Source: an uncultured Bacilli bacterium
GTDB lineage: Bacteria > Bacillota_I > Bacilli_A > ML615J-28 > CAG-313
Length of the DNA: 64,000 bases
Direction: 5' to 3'
NCBI GenBank assembly: GCA_934098295.1
Contig: CAKONV010000001.1
Coordinates: 186,001-250,000 of the forward strand
How positions within the stretch are numbered: position 1 is the stretch's first letter; each line of letters begins with the position of its first letter. The notes beneath the pieces are model-generated. The model did not search any database. It saw only the letters and a program-made list of their open reading frames with translations, and was not told the origin of the DNA. This document shows positions 16,920-24,631 of the stretch, one piece after another. A program made the position numbers and the translations under genes.

Positions 16920-17548
16920 TTCTTTTTCCTCATTGTTACTGTTAATCCATCGCCAAGATCTAAATAAAAAGTATCAAAACCCTCAAGGGAATTTAAGGAA
17001 TGATTGTAAGCATCAATTTTTTTCACCATTCCTAAAACATTTTTACTTAAAAGTTGGGGATTTTCTACACATCCATGGAACAAAATATTATCAGTTATAA
17101 CAATGCCATCTTCTTTCAAAAATGGTAAATAACGATCAAAAAATTTCTTATACTGAGCTTTAGCTGCATCAATAAAGATAGCATCATAAGTCTTAAGCAT
17201 CGATAAATCAAGTGTTAAAGCATCACCAAAATAAACATTAACTTTATCTACCATTCCAAATTCTTTTATATTTTTAATAGCCTCATTATACATACTCTCA
17301 TCTCTTTCAATTGTATCAACTACTAAATCCGCTTTAGCTGATACAAAAGATAAAGCAGAATAGCCAATAGCTGTACCTATCTCTAAAACTCTTTTAGCAT
17401 TTTTTAAAGATAAAAGGCAATTAATAGCAACTAAAGATTCCCTTTTAATAATGGGAACCTTATTTTTGGTAGCATATTCTCTTAAGCGTTCAAACGAAGC
17501 ATGATTAGCTTCTGTTTCATTGACAAATTTTTCTAAATATTCGTTCAT
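16910..17548 (-). CDS. trmR: tRNA 5-hydroxyuridine methyltransferase TrmR (YrrM)
   Basis: 212 residues of the class I O-methyltransferase family (COG4122). The SAM-binding motif is VLEIGTAIGYSALSF, then DTIERDESMYNEA, YDAIFIDAAKAQYKKFF and DGIVITDNILFHG with metal-binding residues. TrmR methylates ho5U34 to mo5U34 in tRNA. It is first in an operon with the two U32 proteins that make ho5U, so the whole 5-methoxyuridine pathway is encoded together. Confidence 0.88.
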   Translation of the reverse strand: MNEYLEKFVNETEANHASFERLREYATKNKVPIIKRESLVAINCLLSLKNAKRVLEIGTAIGYSALSFVSAKADLVVDTIERDESMYNEAIKNIKEFGMVDKVNVYFGDALTLDLSMLKTYDAIFIDAAKAQYKKFFDRYLPFLKEDGIVITDNILFHGCVENPQLLSKNVLGMVKKIDAYNHSLNSLEGFDTFYLDLGDGLTVTMRKKKCN

Positions 17549-17574
17549 ATCTTTTTCCTCATAACTTATATACT

Positions 17575-17603
17575 ATTATACCGCAATATGGGAAAAAATT
17601 AAA
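17575..17603 (-). promoter_or_regulatory. Promoter of trmR-yrrN-yrrO
   Basis: On the minus strand TTTAAT (17598-17603) and TATAAT (17575-17580) are 17 bases apart, 27 bases before the trmR start. Confidence 0.6.
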
Positions 17604-17613
17604 GTAAAGTGGA

Positions 17614-18876
17614 CTAAAAATGTAATATTTTCATTTTCTTTTCTAAGTATAAAGAAACAAGAGCTAAAGCCTCCTTAAATTTTCTAATTCTTGAAGCTAC
17701 ATTAGTAAGGATTACTAATTCAACATTAATGAAAAAATCATTATTAACCGTACTAAACTGTAACTCTAATAATTTTTTTAATTCATCAAAAGCAAGGGTT
17801 GCATTACCATCACGTTTTAAAATACAACAAACATTAACTAACATTTCATAATGTTTTTCCCATTGGTTGAATTTACAAAATTTTAGTCTTTCCATAAAAT
17901 CGCTATACATATCTTTATCATCTATTATAAGATTTAAAATAGCCTCAAAGCTTAAATAAAAGGGAGTAGATGGCAAACATTTCAGCATATTTAAAATCTC
18001 ATCATAATTTTCAAATCGATAATAATTTTTCAAAATTAATAAGTTAACATCATCATAGTAGTATTTTGGCAAACATGATTTAATTGATTCTAAAGCAGAA
18101 TTTACTTCCATACTCGATAACTGATAAGCTAGATAAGTGTATTGAGCTTTGTGCTTTAACGCATTAAAGGAAAAGGATGTCAAATAGGATTCATCATTTA
18201 ATAACTGATAGTATTTAAAAAACATTTCCGTATTACCAACATATTCAAAAATATCTAGAGCTAAATCATAAACAGCATATTTAAAAAGAGGTTCAACCAT
18301 ATCCATTTCGCATAAAATCATTATTTGTTTATATGCAAAGCGGCCTTGATAAGTTTTATAAGCATAAAGAGTAGATAAAAATAAAAAGAAAGTTAACTCG
18401 TTTTCACAAAGTACTTCGACTTTTTCATTTAAATCTAAAATCAATTTTCTAGCATCTGTATACATCTTTTTAATGATATTATCATATAAAAGCATTAAAT
18501 CATATTCAACATCAACATAAAAATTGGTTTTTAAAGCTTTACTAATTAAATCCACAACTTTCTCATCATCATTTTTCATATGATTTTTTAAAATTTCCGT
18601 AAATATTTCATTATGCATTTCTTCTCTTAATTGATCAAAATCGATATTCAATTTTTTAAATAGGCGATAATAATAAGAATCATCAACATCAACCAATAAA
18701 TTCTCAATTCTACTTAAATAACTGGCGGTACAAATACCATCAGCTAATTTTTCTAAAGTCATTCTATTTTCAATTCGTTTTCTTTTTAAAAGAACAATAT
18801 ACCTTTTCTTTTCATTATTTTTAGTATTAACATTCTTTTTAGGTAATAATTTTAATTCTCTTTCACAAAAATTCAT
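17614..18876 (-). CDS. XRE-type regulator with TPR-like C-terminal domain
   Basis: 420 residues. Residues about 25-85 form a helix-turn-helix (RKRIENRMTLEKLADGICTASYLSRIENL). The remainder is a long alpha-helical region rich in aromatic and leucine residues, like the TPR repeats of Rgg/PlcR-type regulators. In such regulators the TPR domain binds a signal peptide, but no short peptide gene is evident beside it. AAGGAG precedes the start. The regulated target is unknown; trmR lies downstream with its own promoter. Confidence 0.8.
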   Translation of the reverse strand: MNFCERELKLLPKKNVNTKNNEKKRYIVLLKRKRIENRMTLEKLADGICTASYLSRIENLLVDVDDSYYYRLFKKLNIDFDQLREEMHNEIFTEILKNHMKNDDEKVVDLISKALKTNFYVDVEYDLMLLYDNIIKKMYTDARKLILDLNEKVEVLCENELTFFLFLSTLYAYKTYQGRFAYKQIMILCEMDMVEPLFKYAVYDLALDIFEYVGNTEMFFKYYQLLNDESYLTSFSFNALKHKAQYTYLAYQLSSMEVNSALESIKSCLPKYYYDDVNLLILKNYYRFENYDEILNMLKCLPSTPFYLSFEAILNLIIDDKDMYSDFMERLKFCKFNQWEKHYEMLVNVCCILKRDGNATLAFDELKKLLELQFSTVNNDFFINVELVILTNVASRIRKFKEALALVSLYLEKKMKILHF

Positions 18877-19087
18877 ATCCCGTTTTCTCCTTACTTCTTA
18901 TTTTAATTGTAGTTTTCGATTATTTTTTCTTTTTTTTATTTAATAATTACAAAAAGCATACAATTATAAGTATACCATATAAAACTTATTATCTGAAGTA
19001 TATGCATTTAAAGAGTTTGACAAAAAATGACCAAACCAGTATTAATTATTCTATTTTTTTCATCAATATGCTATTTTTTTTTAAAAA

Positions 19088-19124
19088 AACTACATTTACA
19101 ACTTTTAAGAGTCATAAATGTAGT
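19088..19124 (-). terminator. Terminator after the YgjP gene
   Basis: ACTACATTTA (19089-19098) pairs with TAAATGTAGT (19115-19124). On the minus strand the stem is followed by a run of seven T. The gap 18877-19087 has only AT-rich sequence and a weak minus-strand TATAAT at 18963-18968. Confidence 0.8.
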
Positions 19125-19126
19125 CA

Positions 19127-19822
19127 TTATTTATATGATACTGAATAATTTTTCAAGTATTTTCTTCTTTTTACCTCATCACTTACATACTTTTTTAATT
19201 CATTATGAAAATCTTTTGAATGGTTAGGATATAAGAAATGAACAAGTTCATGGTAAATTACATATTCTATTAGAATTAAAGGAACATGAATAAGTGCTAT
19301 ATTTAACATTATTTGATTTTTATTGTAATAACAACAACCCCATCTAGATACGGATTTTTTGATTACTAAAGTTGGATATTTATTTAAAGATGATTTCATA
19401 CTCTCAAAACATTTATACAACATTTCGTTAAAAACTATTTCGGCTTGTTCATATCTAAATTTATCTAATATTTTTTCGATATTAGCTTCTTTAGCGGCAT
19501 ATACAATAATTTTAGAATCACTAAAATAAACATTTTCATGATTTGAATAATTGATTTCTAATAAATATTCTTTGCCTAATAATAAATAGGTCATACCATC
19601 TTCATATTTATCGTGGGGCAAAGGTCTACATGGCTTATGTTTAACAATCCAATCTAAATGTTCTTCAATAAACATAATTACTCTAACATCATCTAAAAAC
19701 AGTGGTTGATGAATTTCTAATATGCCATAGGCGTCATATTTAATTAATAATCTTTTATATTTTCCTTTTATAATGTGATAAGGGATTTTTTGTTCATCTA
19801 AACATCTAATACTATAATTCAT
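19127..19822 (-). CDS. YgjP-like zinc metallopeptidase (DUF45, M48-like)
   Basis: 231 residues. The metalloprotease motif is YHELVHFLYPNHSKDFH with HExxH and the downstream His. Before it stands SRWGCCYYNKNQIMLNIALIHVPL, diagnostic of the YgjP/WLM family. There is no signal peptide, so it should act in the cytoplasm. Its substrate is unknown. It overlaps the end of the guanylate-kinase gene by 11 bases and is last in a three-gene operon. Confidence 0.88.
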   Translation of the reverse strand: MNYSIRCLDEQKIPYHIIKGKYKRLLIKYDAYGILEIHQPLFLDDVRVIMFIEEHLDWIVKHKPCRPLPHDKYEDGMTYLLLGKEYLLEINYSNHENVYFSDSKIIVYAAKEANIEKILDKFRYEQAEIVFNEMLYKCFESMKSSLNKYPTLVIKKSVSRWGCCYYNKNQIMLNIALIHVPLILIEYVIYHELVHFLYPNHSKDFHNELKKYVSDEVKRRKYLKNYSVSYK

Positions 19823-20357
19823 TTTCTAAAATAAACGGATAATAAAATTGATATATTTTTTTAGTTTCATCATCTAGTGTGGTATTGCTTGTATCAAGTA
19901 CTAAATCGCTTAATGCAGCAACTTCCTTATTAAAAATGATTTTATCTTTTTTTAATCTTTCTTTAATATCTAATTCATTATCCCCTCTTTCTTTCATTCT
20001 TTTTTCTAATGTTTTTTCATCACAAGTTAAGAAAACAACTTTTACCTTATCCCTAACTTTCTTTAAATACTCACTTAAACCATTAGGTTCTAATATCACA
20101 ACACTATCACTTTTTATATCTGCTATGGCCGTTCCATAGTAATTATTGTTATAACAAACATATTCTAAAAAGAAATTATTTTTGATCTTATCCAAAAAAA
20201 GATCTTTAGATATAAAATGATAATCAATGCCATCTATTTCATTTATTCTTTTTGGCCTAGTTGTGTAAGTTACCATTTTCTTTAAACCATATTTTTTAGT
20301 TAGTTCAAAGACAATTTGTGTTTTACCAGAAGCGGAAGGTCCAACAATAATTAGCAT
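19812..20357 (-). CDS. Guanylate kinase-family protein
   Basis: 181 residues. The P-loop is IIVGPSASGKTQIV at the very start. VTYTTRPKRINEIDGIDYHFIS is the GMP-binding signature. YNNNYYGTA and ERMKERGDNELDIKERL are further conserved guanylate kinase elements. It should convert GMP and ATP to GDP and ADP. The location with YgjP and CmpB genes is not the usual gmk-rpoZ neighbourhood, so a second canonical gmk elsewhere is possible and a paralogue with another role cannot be excluded. Confidence 0.82.
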   Translation of the reverse strand: MLIIVGPSASGKTQIVFELTKKYGLKKMVTYTTRPKRINEIDGIDYHFISKDLFLDKIKNNFFLEYVCYNNNYYGTAIADIKSDSVVILEPNGLSEYLKKVRDKVKVVFLTCDEKTLEKRMKERGDNELDIKERLKKDKIIFNKEVAALSDLVLDTSNTTLDDETKKIYQFYYPFILENEL

Positions 20358-20367
20358 ATTTAAACCT

Positions 20368-21114
20368 CTATTTTTTATTTTCTTCTTTTAATTGTTCATA
20401 TTTTTCCATAATTTTATTTTTTAAATTAGGAAATGATTTAGCTAAACGGCTATTTTCAAATTTCTTCTTCAATTCTTTTGATTTTTCAATATTCTTCATA
20501 GTGGCATTATAAATTACAACATCGATTTTTTCTGATGGAACTTGTAAAAGGCTAGAAACCTTGTTAATCTCTTTTGTAATTTTCTTTAAATTAATCATTT
20601 GAAGAACGGTACAAATTAAGTCAACAATAATAACGACTGAAAAAATAATTATCAAAATCACTCCTAAAGCATAAGGTAGTTTTGATAAAAGTTTATCAAT
20701 AAAAACATGAAAAATATCAACAATTAATAAACAAGCACCACCCCAAAGAATAGAAAATTTAACACAAATATAACCTTTTAAATTCCATTTTTGATTGGAA
20801 TAGTCCCACCATTTAGTATTAAAAAATTTTTCTAAAACAAATCCTGTAACTAGTTCTAGTAGAGTTGTTAAAATTACTGAACATATAAAAAGTAAAAAAG
20901 GATTTTCCTTAAATGGTGTTAAACATACTAAAACAATAACTACGCCAAATCCATAAATGGGACAAACAGGGCCATTAAGAAAGCCACGATTAACAACCTT
21001 ATTAGTCCTATATGTTGCGTAAGCTACTTCTGTACACCAACCTAAAAATGAATAAACAAAAAAATACAATAAAATTTGATATAAAGAATAATTGCCAATA
21101 ATAATATCTTTCAT
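20368..21114 (-). CDS. CmpB-type integral membrane protein (putative ABC-transporter type IV, PF06541)
   Basis: 248 residues. The N-terminus has the family motif FLGWCTEVAYATYRTNKVVNRGFLNGPVCPIYGFG. Several membrane segments follow (VVIVLVCLTPF, LFICSVILTTLLELVTGFVLE, ALGVILIIIFSVVIIVDLIC). The C-terminal 80 residues are a charged, probably cytoplasmic helix. The family is widespread in Bacillota and its function is unproven despite the name. It heads a minus-strand operon with the kinase and YgjP genes. A TATAAT is visible upstream without a good -35. Confidence 0.8.
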   Translation of the reverse strand: MKDIIIGNYSLYQILLYFFVYSFLGWCTEVAYATYRTNKVVNRGFLNGPVCPIYGFGVVIVLVCLTPFKENPFLLFICSVILTTLLELVTGFVLEKFFNTKWWDYSNQKWNLKGYICVKFSILWGGACLLIVDIFHVFIDKLLSKLPYALGVILIIIFSVVIIVDLICTVLQMINLKKITKEINKVSSLLQVPSEKIDVVIYNATMKNIEKSKELKKKFENSRLAKSFPNLKNKIMEKYEQLKEENKK

Positions 21115-21202
21115 AATACTTTTCTCCTCATGCTAGTAATTATATCATTATTTTCAAAAAAATTCTAGTTAATTAAACCATAGAAATTTTTAAGTCAATT
21201 AC

Positions 21203-21231
21203 TTTACAACAATCTTAAAATATGATATAAT
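21203..21231 (+). promoter_or_regulatory. Promoter of tRNA-Arg(UCU)
   Basis: TTTACA (21203-21208) and TATAAT (21226-21231) are 17 bases apart, 20 bases before the tRNA. Confidence 0.8.
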
Positions 21232-21251
21232 GTCTATGCATTAATTGTTAT

Positions 21252-21328
21252 GTCCCAGTAGCTCAGCTGGATAGAGCAACGGCCTTCTAAGCCGTGTGTC
21301 GTACGTTCGAATCGTATCTGGGACGCCA
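21252..21328 (+). tRNA. tRNA-Arg, anticodon UCU
   Basis: A full cloverleaf of 77 bases including encoded CCA. The acceptor GTCCCAG pairs with CTGGGAC. The D-arm contains AGCTCAGCTGG. The anticodon stem ACGGC/GCCGT encloses CTTCTAA, giving TCT. The T-loop is GTTCGAATC. It reads AGA/AGG codons, the main arginine codons in an AT-rich genome. A terminator follows. Confidence 0.97.
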
Positions 21329-21345
21329 TTAAATTATTGTTAATC

Positions 21346-21372
21346 TCCTTTTTGTTTAAAAAAGGATTTTTT
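21346..21372 (+). terminator. Terminator after tRNA-Arg(UCU)
   Basis: TCCTTTTT pairs with AAAAAAGGA over a short loop, followed by a run of seven T on the plus strand. Confidence 0.8.
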
Positions 21373-21402
21373 TATTTTCACTTTAAGTCTTTTGCTATTT
21401 CG

Positions 21403-21431
21403 TTGTAATTTTGGTTAACTTTTGTTATAAT
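21403..21431 (+). promoter_or_regulatory. Promoter of tRNA-Arg(CCU)
   Basis: TTGTAA (21403-21408) and TATAAT (21426-21431) are 17 bases apart, 11 bases before the tRNA. The two tRNAs therefore have separate promoters. Confidence 0.7.
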
Positions 21432-21442
21432 AACTATGTTAA

Positions 21443-21518
21443 GTCCCAATAGCTCAATAGGATAGAGCAGCAGCCTCCTAAGCTGCCGATCAAGGTTCGA
21501 TTCCCTGTTGGGATGCCA
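21443..21518 (+). tRNA. tRNA-Arg, anticodon CCU
   Basis: A cloverleaf of 76 bases including encoded CCA. The anticodon stem GCAGC/GCTGC encloses CTCCTAA, giving CCT. The T-arm is AAGGTTCGATTCCCT. The acceptor GTCCCAA pairs with TTGGGAT, so the first pair is G1-U72 rather than Watson-Crick. It decodes AGG. The downstream small HTH gene starts 24 bases after its 3' end. Confidence 0.95.
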
Positions 21519-21542
21519 TTATTTTTTAAAAGTGAACTAAAT

Positions 21543-21851
21543 ATGTATAAAAAGAATACCGATAATTTTTTAAATAAAATTTTAACTTTAGATCTTGATA
21601 ATCTTTCTTTAACGAAGTTACTTGGTCTTAAAATCGAATATTTATATTTGATTTCTCCCTATTCACAATTAGATTTTTCTATAATGATTAACACCAATAT
21701 TGCTTATTTTAATTCAATTATTAATGGTACGAAAAGTATCACTATTAAAAAGCTTGAACAAATTTGTTTTAGTTTAAAGATGGAACCTAAAGAACTTTTG
21801 GATTTTTCAATTCTTTATGAAATCAAAAACCAAAAAAAATTTATATATTAA
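21543..21851 (+). CDS. Small XRE-type helix-turn-helix protein
   Basis: 102 residues from the ATG at 21543; an earlier in-frame ATG lies inside the 3' end of the tRNA and is unlikely. The C-terminal half reads as a lambda-repressor-like HTH: NTNIAYFNSIINGTKSITIKKL then EQICFSLKMEPKELLDF. The N-terminal 50 residues are helical and unrecognised. The ribosome-binding site is weak (AAGTGA). It may be co-transcribed with tRNA-Arg(CCU), since no terminator separates them. Function unknown. Confidence 0.65.
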   Translation: MYKKNTDNFLNKILTLDLDNLSLTKLLGLKIEYLYLISPYSQLDFSIMINTNIAYFNSIINGTKSITIKKLEQICFSLKMEPKELLDFSILYEIKNQKKFIY

Positions 21852-21853
21852 TC

Positions 21854-21889
21854 AAAAAAATTAAGGATTTTTAAACCCTTAATTTTTTT
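21854..21889. terminator. Bidirectional terminator
   Basis: A perfect 13-base stem, AAAAAAATTAAGG with CCTTAATTTTTTT, lies between the convergent small HTH gene and the minus-strand gene ending at 21888. Confidence 0.88.
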
Positions 21890-22877
21890 ATTTTAAGACA
21901 AAATCTAGTGATAAACACTCATAAGCTTCTTTAATTTGCATGTCAGGAGATATTTTTACAATAAAATCTCCTGTTTTTCTTTTTTTATCACTATTTTTTT
22001 GATAAATGATTTCATATGGTAAATAAAACAAATCAGAACTAGCTAGTACTTGATCAAACCGTGCGGCAATTAATTTTCCACTAATTTTAACCTTTCTTGC
22101 ATGAATCATTTTATACATCATCATTTTTCTAATTCTTGATTGGTAATCATCATACAATGCTTGAAAACTAATTATACTATAATCATAATTATTAGAAATA
22201 CGAAAATTTATCGGAAGCGTAGATGATGCTAATAATATAGCGGCACCAAAACTTTGAAAATATTTACAAATATCAAATACCTTTATAGGATCTATCAGTG
22301 TATTAATTAATTTTCTTATTTCCATTTCATATGTTTTTAAATTTACTAATTGACAAGCTTTCAAATAAACGTATTTTTCAAAGCCTTTTTCTTCTAATAT
22401 CTCGTACTCTTTATTTACAATCTTATTTTGATTTAATCTTCTTTTTATGATTTCCTTCCATGTTTTTTCTTCTTCTGCTTGACCAGATAAAATCTTAGCA
22501 AGTAAAATATTTTCTTCGTATTTTAATTCATAAAATTTTTGATTTTTATTGGCAATTAAATATTCTAGTTCGCTATTAATGTTATTTATTTGATTATCTT
22601 CATCCTTCAAAACCATTATCATTCTTTGTAACAATTCGATCAGTTTTAAATCATAATTAATATCTTTTTCTTTAATTTCTAAAACAACATATTTTTCATG
22701 ATTTTTAATAACATATGTTTTATTTTGTTCACTATCTTCTAGTTTAAATACGCGATTAATACCATATAAAATATTATTATTTAATATTAAGAAATTAATT
22801 TTCCTATAATTTTTGTAAATTTTTCGACAATCTATTTTGTCTAATCTTTTTTTAATTTGAATTGCAACCCGTTCCAT
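21888..22877 (-). CDS. Hypothetical protein, 329 residues
   Basis: I do not recognise a family. The protein is soluble, rich in Lys, Ile and Tyr, without signal peptide or clear membrane segments. The middle (residues about 95-190) is strongly helical and charged (IKRRLNQNKIVNKEYEILEEKGFEKY). A hydrophobic stretch, FGAAILLASSTLPINF, follows, and the C-terminal part contains SGKLIAARFDQVLASSDLFYLPYE. The gene stands alone between a bidirectional terminator and the glmU-like gene, with a minus-strand TATAAT upstream and GAGGGG as ribosome-binding site. Confidence 0.7.
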   Translation of the reverse strand: MERVAIQIKKRLDKIDCRKIYKNYRKINFLILNNNILYGINRVFKLEDSEQNKTYVIKNHEKYVVLEIKEKDINYDLKLIELLQRMIMVLKDEDNQINNINSELEYLIANKNQKFYELKYEENILLAKILSGQAEEEKTWKEIIKRRLNQNKIVNKEYEILEEKGFEKYVYLKACQLVNLKTYEMEIRKLINTLIDPIKVFDICKYFQSFGAAILLASSTLPINFRISNNYDYSIISFQALYDDYQSRIRKMMMYKMIHARKVKISGKLIAARFDQVLASSDLFYLPYEIIYQKNSDKKRKTGDFIVKISPDMQIKEAYECLSLDFVLK

Positions 22878-22963
22878 ATCATTTTATCCCCTCAAAGATT
22901 ATTATAGTACATTGAATAATAAAAAAATGTCGTTATTTAACAAATGCTAAAAAATAAAATAAA

Positions 22964-22987
22964 AAACATTAGAATAATCTAATGTTT
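22964..22987 (-). terminator. Terminator after the GlmU-like gene
   Basis: AAACATTAGA and TCTAATGTTT form a hairpin overlapping the stop codon. The minus strand continues TTTATTTTATTTT. Confidence 0.8.
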
Positions 22988-23726
22988 AATCTTTAGTATC
23001 TTCATACATTTTAACAACTTCTTGTAAAGTATCAGGATCATTAATACCAACCAAATGATAATCATAATCATAAACTAAAGCATCTACTTTATGATCTTTA
23101 CTCAATATTGATACGATATCTGTTAAATAGTATTCGCCTTTATTATTATTGTTATTAATTTGATCTAATGAAGAAAATAACAATTGATTATCAACTGCAT
23201 ACAAAGCTGTGTTAATTTCTTTAACTTTCTTTTGTTCTTCGGTTGCTTCTTTTTCTTCAACAATACTTACAACATTGTTGTCTTTGTTACGAATAATTCT
23301 TCCATAACTATACGGATTTTCAAATATACATGAAGCAATAGTCATGGCATTATGATTCTTTTCATGATAATCAACTAATTTTTTAATGTTTTCGGCTCCT
23401 ATTAAAGGCATATCACCAGGAACGATAACCGTAGTTCCATAGCAATCTTTTAATAATTCTTTAGTTACTTTACAAGCATGACCAGTACCTAATTGTTCAT
23501 CTTGAAAAGCATATTGAACAGTTGAACCAAGTATATCTTCGATATACTCCCTTTTATAACCAACAACAACAACGATTTTGTCTAAGCCCGCTTCTTTACA
23601 GGCTTCCACAATATGAGTTATCATTGGTTTTCCTAAAATTTCACATGCACATTTTGGTTTTTCAGATTTCATTCTTGTGCCTTTTCCCGCCGCAAGAATT
23701 ATCGCATGTTTACTTATATTTTTCAT
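22986..23726 (-). CDS. GlmU-like nucleotidyltransferase, pyrophosphorylase domain only
   Basis: 246 residues. HAIILAAGKGTRMKSEKPKCACEILGKPMI is the sugar-nucleotide pyrophosphorylase signature. FQDEQLGTGHACK and PGDMPLIGAENI match the GlmU uridylyltransferase site, and EINTALYAVDNQLL and KGEYYLTDIVSILS the end of that domain. Full GlmU has about 450 residues with a left-handed beta-helix acetyltransferase, and that half is missing here. It should make UDP-GlcNAc from GlcNAc-1-P, needing a separate acetyltransferase. It follows the PHP phosphatase gene by 18 bases. Confidence 0.85.
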   Translation of the reverse strand: MKNISKHAIILAAGKGTRMKSEKPKCACEILGKPMITHIVEACKEAGLDKIVVVVGYKREYIEDILGSTVQYAFQDEQLGTGHACKVTKELLKDCYGTTVIVPGDMPLIGAENIKKLVDYHEKNHNAMTIASCIFENPYSYGRIIRNKDNNVVSIVEEKEATEEQKKVKEINTALYAVDNQLLFSSLDQINNNNNKGEYYLTDIVSILSKDHKVDALVYDYDYHLVGINDPDTLQEVVKMYEDTKD

Positions 23727-23744
23727 TTTTCTCTCTCCTCTTAT

Positions 23745-24461
23745 CTAAATTGCTTCTTTTCTTTCATCTTCACTTATTAATTCTAACGCATTATTATTAA
23801 ACAGGTCGTTTGCTACATCAGGTCCAAATTTTTTATTGATTATCTCATAAGCTTTTTCCATATAATTTTTTCTAGAGAAATGAATATCGCTAGCAATATA
23901 ATCAACTAGGCCTAACTTAATATATTTTAATATTCTTCTCTTTTCAAAAACTCCTCTAGCTCCCACAATTGTTTCGGCATTAACTTGAATTTTAGCACCA
24001 AAAGATTTAATGCTTAAAAGTTGTTCTATATTTTTAATATATTCATATCTTTCGATATGTGCAACTACAATATCATATCCGTGACACTTAAAACTATATA
24101 CAACCTCATCAATTTCGGGATCATGAGTATAAGAAAACTCTAACAATAGGGTTTTCTTACCCAAATAACCATGTAGATTTTTTTCGATAACTTCATTAAG
24201 AGTGCCTGTTCGATAGAATATTTCTCTTCCTAAATATAGTTTAATAGGTAAATTTCTTTTTTTTACTTCATCACATAGTATTTTAAAATTTCTTTCAATT
24301 TTCTCGTTTGAAGTTTCAAACATACCATGTCGATAATGAGGAGTACATACAACCGTCTTTACCCCAGCCTTTATTTCCCCTTCAATAATCGCAATTGATT
24401 CTTCTAGTGATGCTGCTCCATCGTCTACTCCAAACACTATATGTGAATGAATATCAATCAA
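23745..24461 (-). CDS. PHP-domain protein-tyrosine phosphatase, CpsB/YwqE family
   Basis: 238 residues if the start is the TTG at 24459-24461, giving M-IDIHSHIVFGVDDGA, the normal N-terminus of this family, with AAAGGTG upstream. An in-frame ATG at 24500 would overlap a TATAAT box (24499-24504) and adds 13 unusual residues. Metal ligands are in DIHSH, VVCTPHYRHG, LGREIFYR, VVAHIERYEY and IASDIHFS. CpsB/YwqE enzymes dephosphorylate bacterial tyrosine kinases controlling polysaccharide synthesis; no such kinase lies in the window. The partner gene makes a sugar nucleotide, which fits. Confidence 0.85.
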   Translation of the reverse strand: MIDIHSHIVFGVDDGAASLEESIAIIEGEIKAGVKTVVCTPHYRHGMFETSNEKIERNFKILCDEVKKRNLPIKLYLGREIFYRTGTLNEVIEKNLHGYLGKKTLLLEFSYTHDPEIDEVVYSFKCHGYDIVVAHIERYEYIKNIEQLLSIKSFGAKIQVNAETIVGARGVFEKRRILKYIKLGLVDYIASDIHFSRKNYMEKAYEIINKKFGPDVANDLFNNNALELISEDERKEAI

Positions 24462-24587
24462 AAAAACCACACCTTTCTTCATCACCCCCATAAAATACAT
24501 TATATTTTATCATATATGACATTATTTTTCAAGTGATACACAAAAATTGAAAAAATTTACCAAATAAAAGGCTTTTTTGAAAAAGAA

Positions 24588-24612
24588 AAAATAGACAATT
24601 AATGTCTATTTT
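24588..24612 (-). terminator. Terminator after the DUF368 gene
   Basis: AAAATAGACA pairs with TGTCTATTTT across a short loop. The minus strand continues with TTTTTCTTTT. The remaining gap up to 24498 shows nothing else. Confidence 0.8.
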
Positions 24613-24631
24613 CCTTAAATATTAATAATTT

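Noticed and set aside
19027..19227. Plus-strand open frame of 66 codons
   Set aside because: It runs through the YgjP terminator and into the YgjP gene; low-complexity translation and no ribosome-binding site.
21513..21542. Start of the small HTH gene inside the tRNA-Arg(CCU) 3' end
   Set aside because: The in-frame ATG at 21513 overlaps the discriminator and CCA of the tRNA; the ATG at 21543 avoids this.
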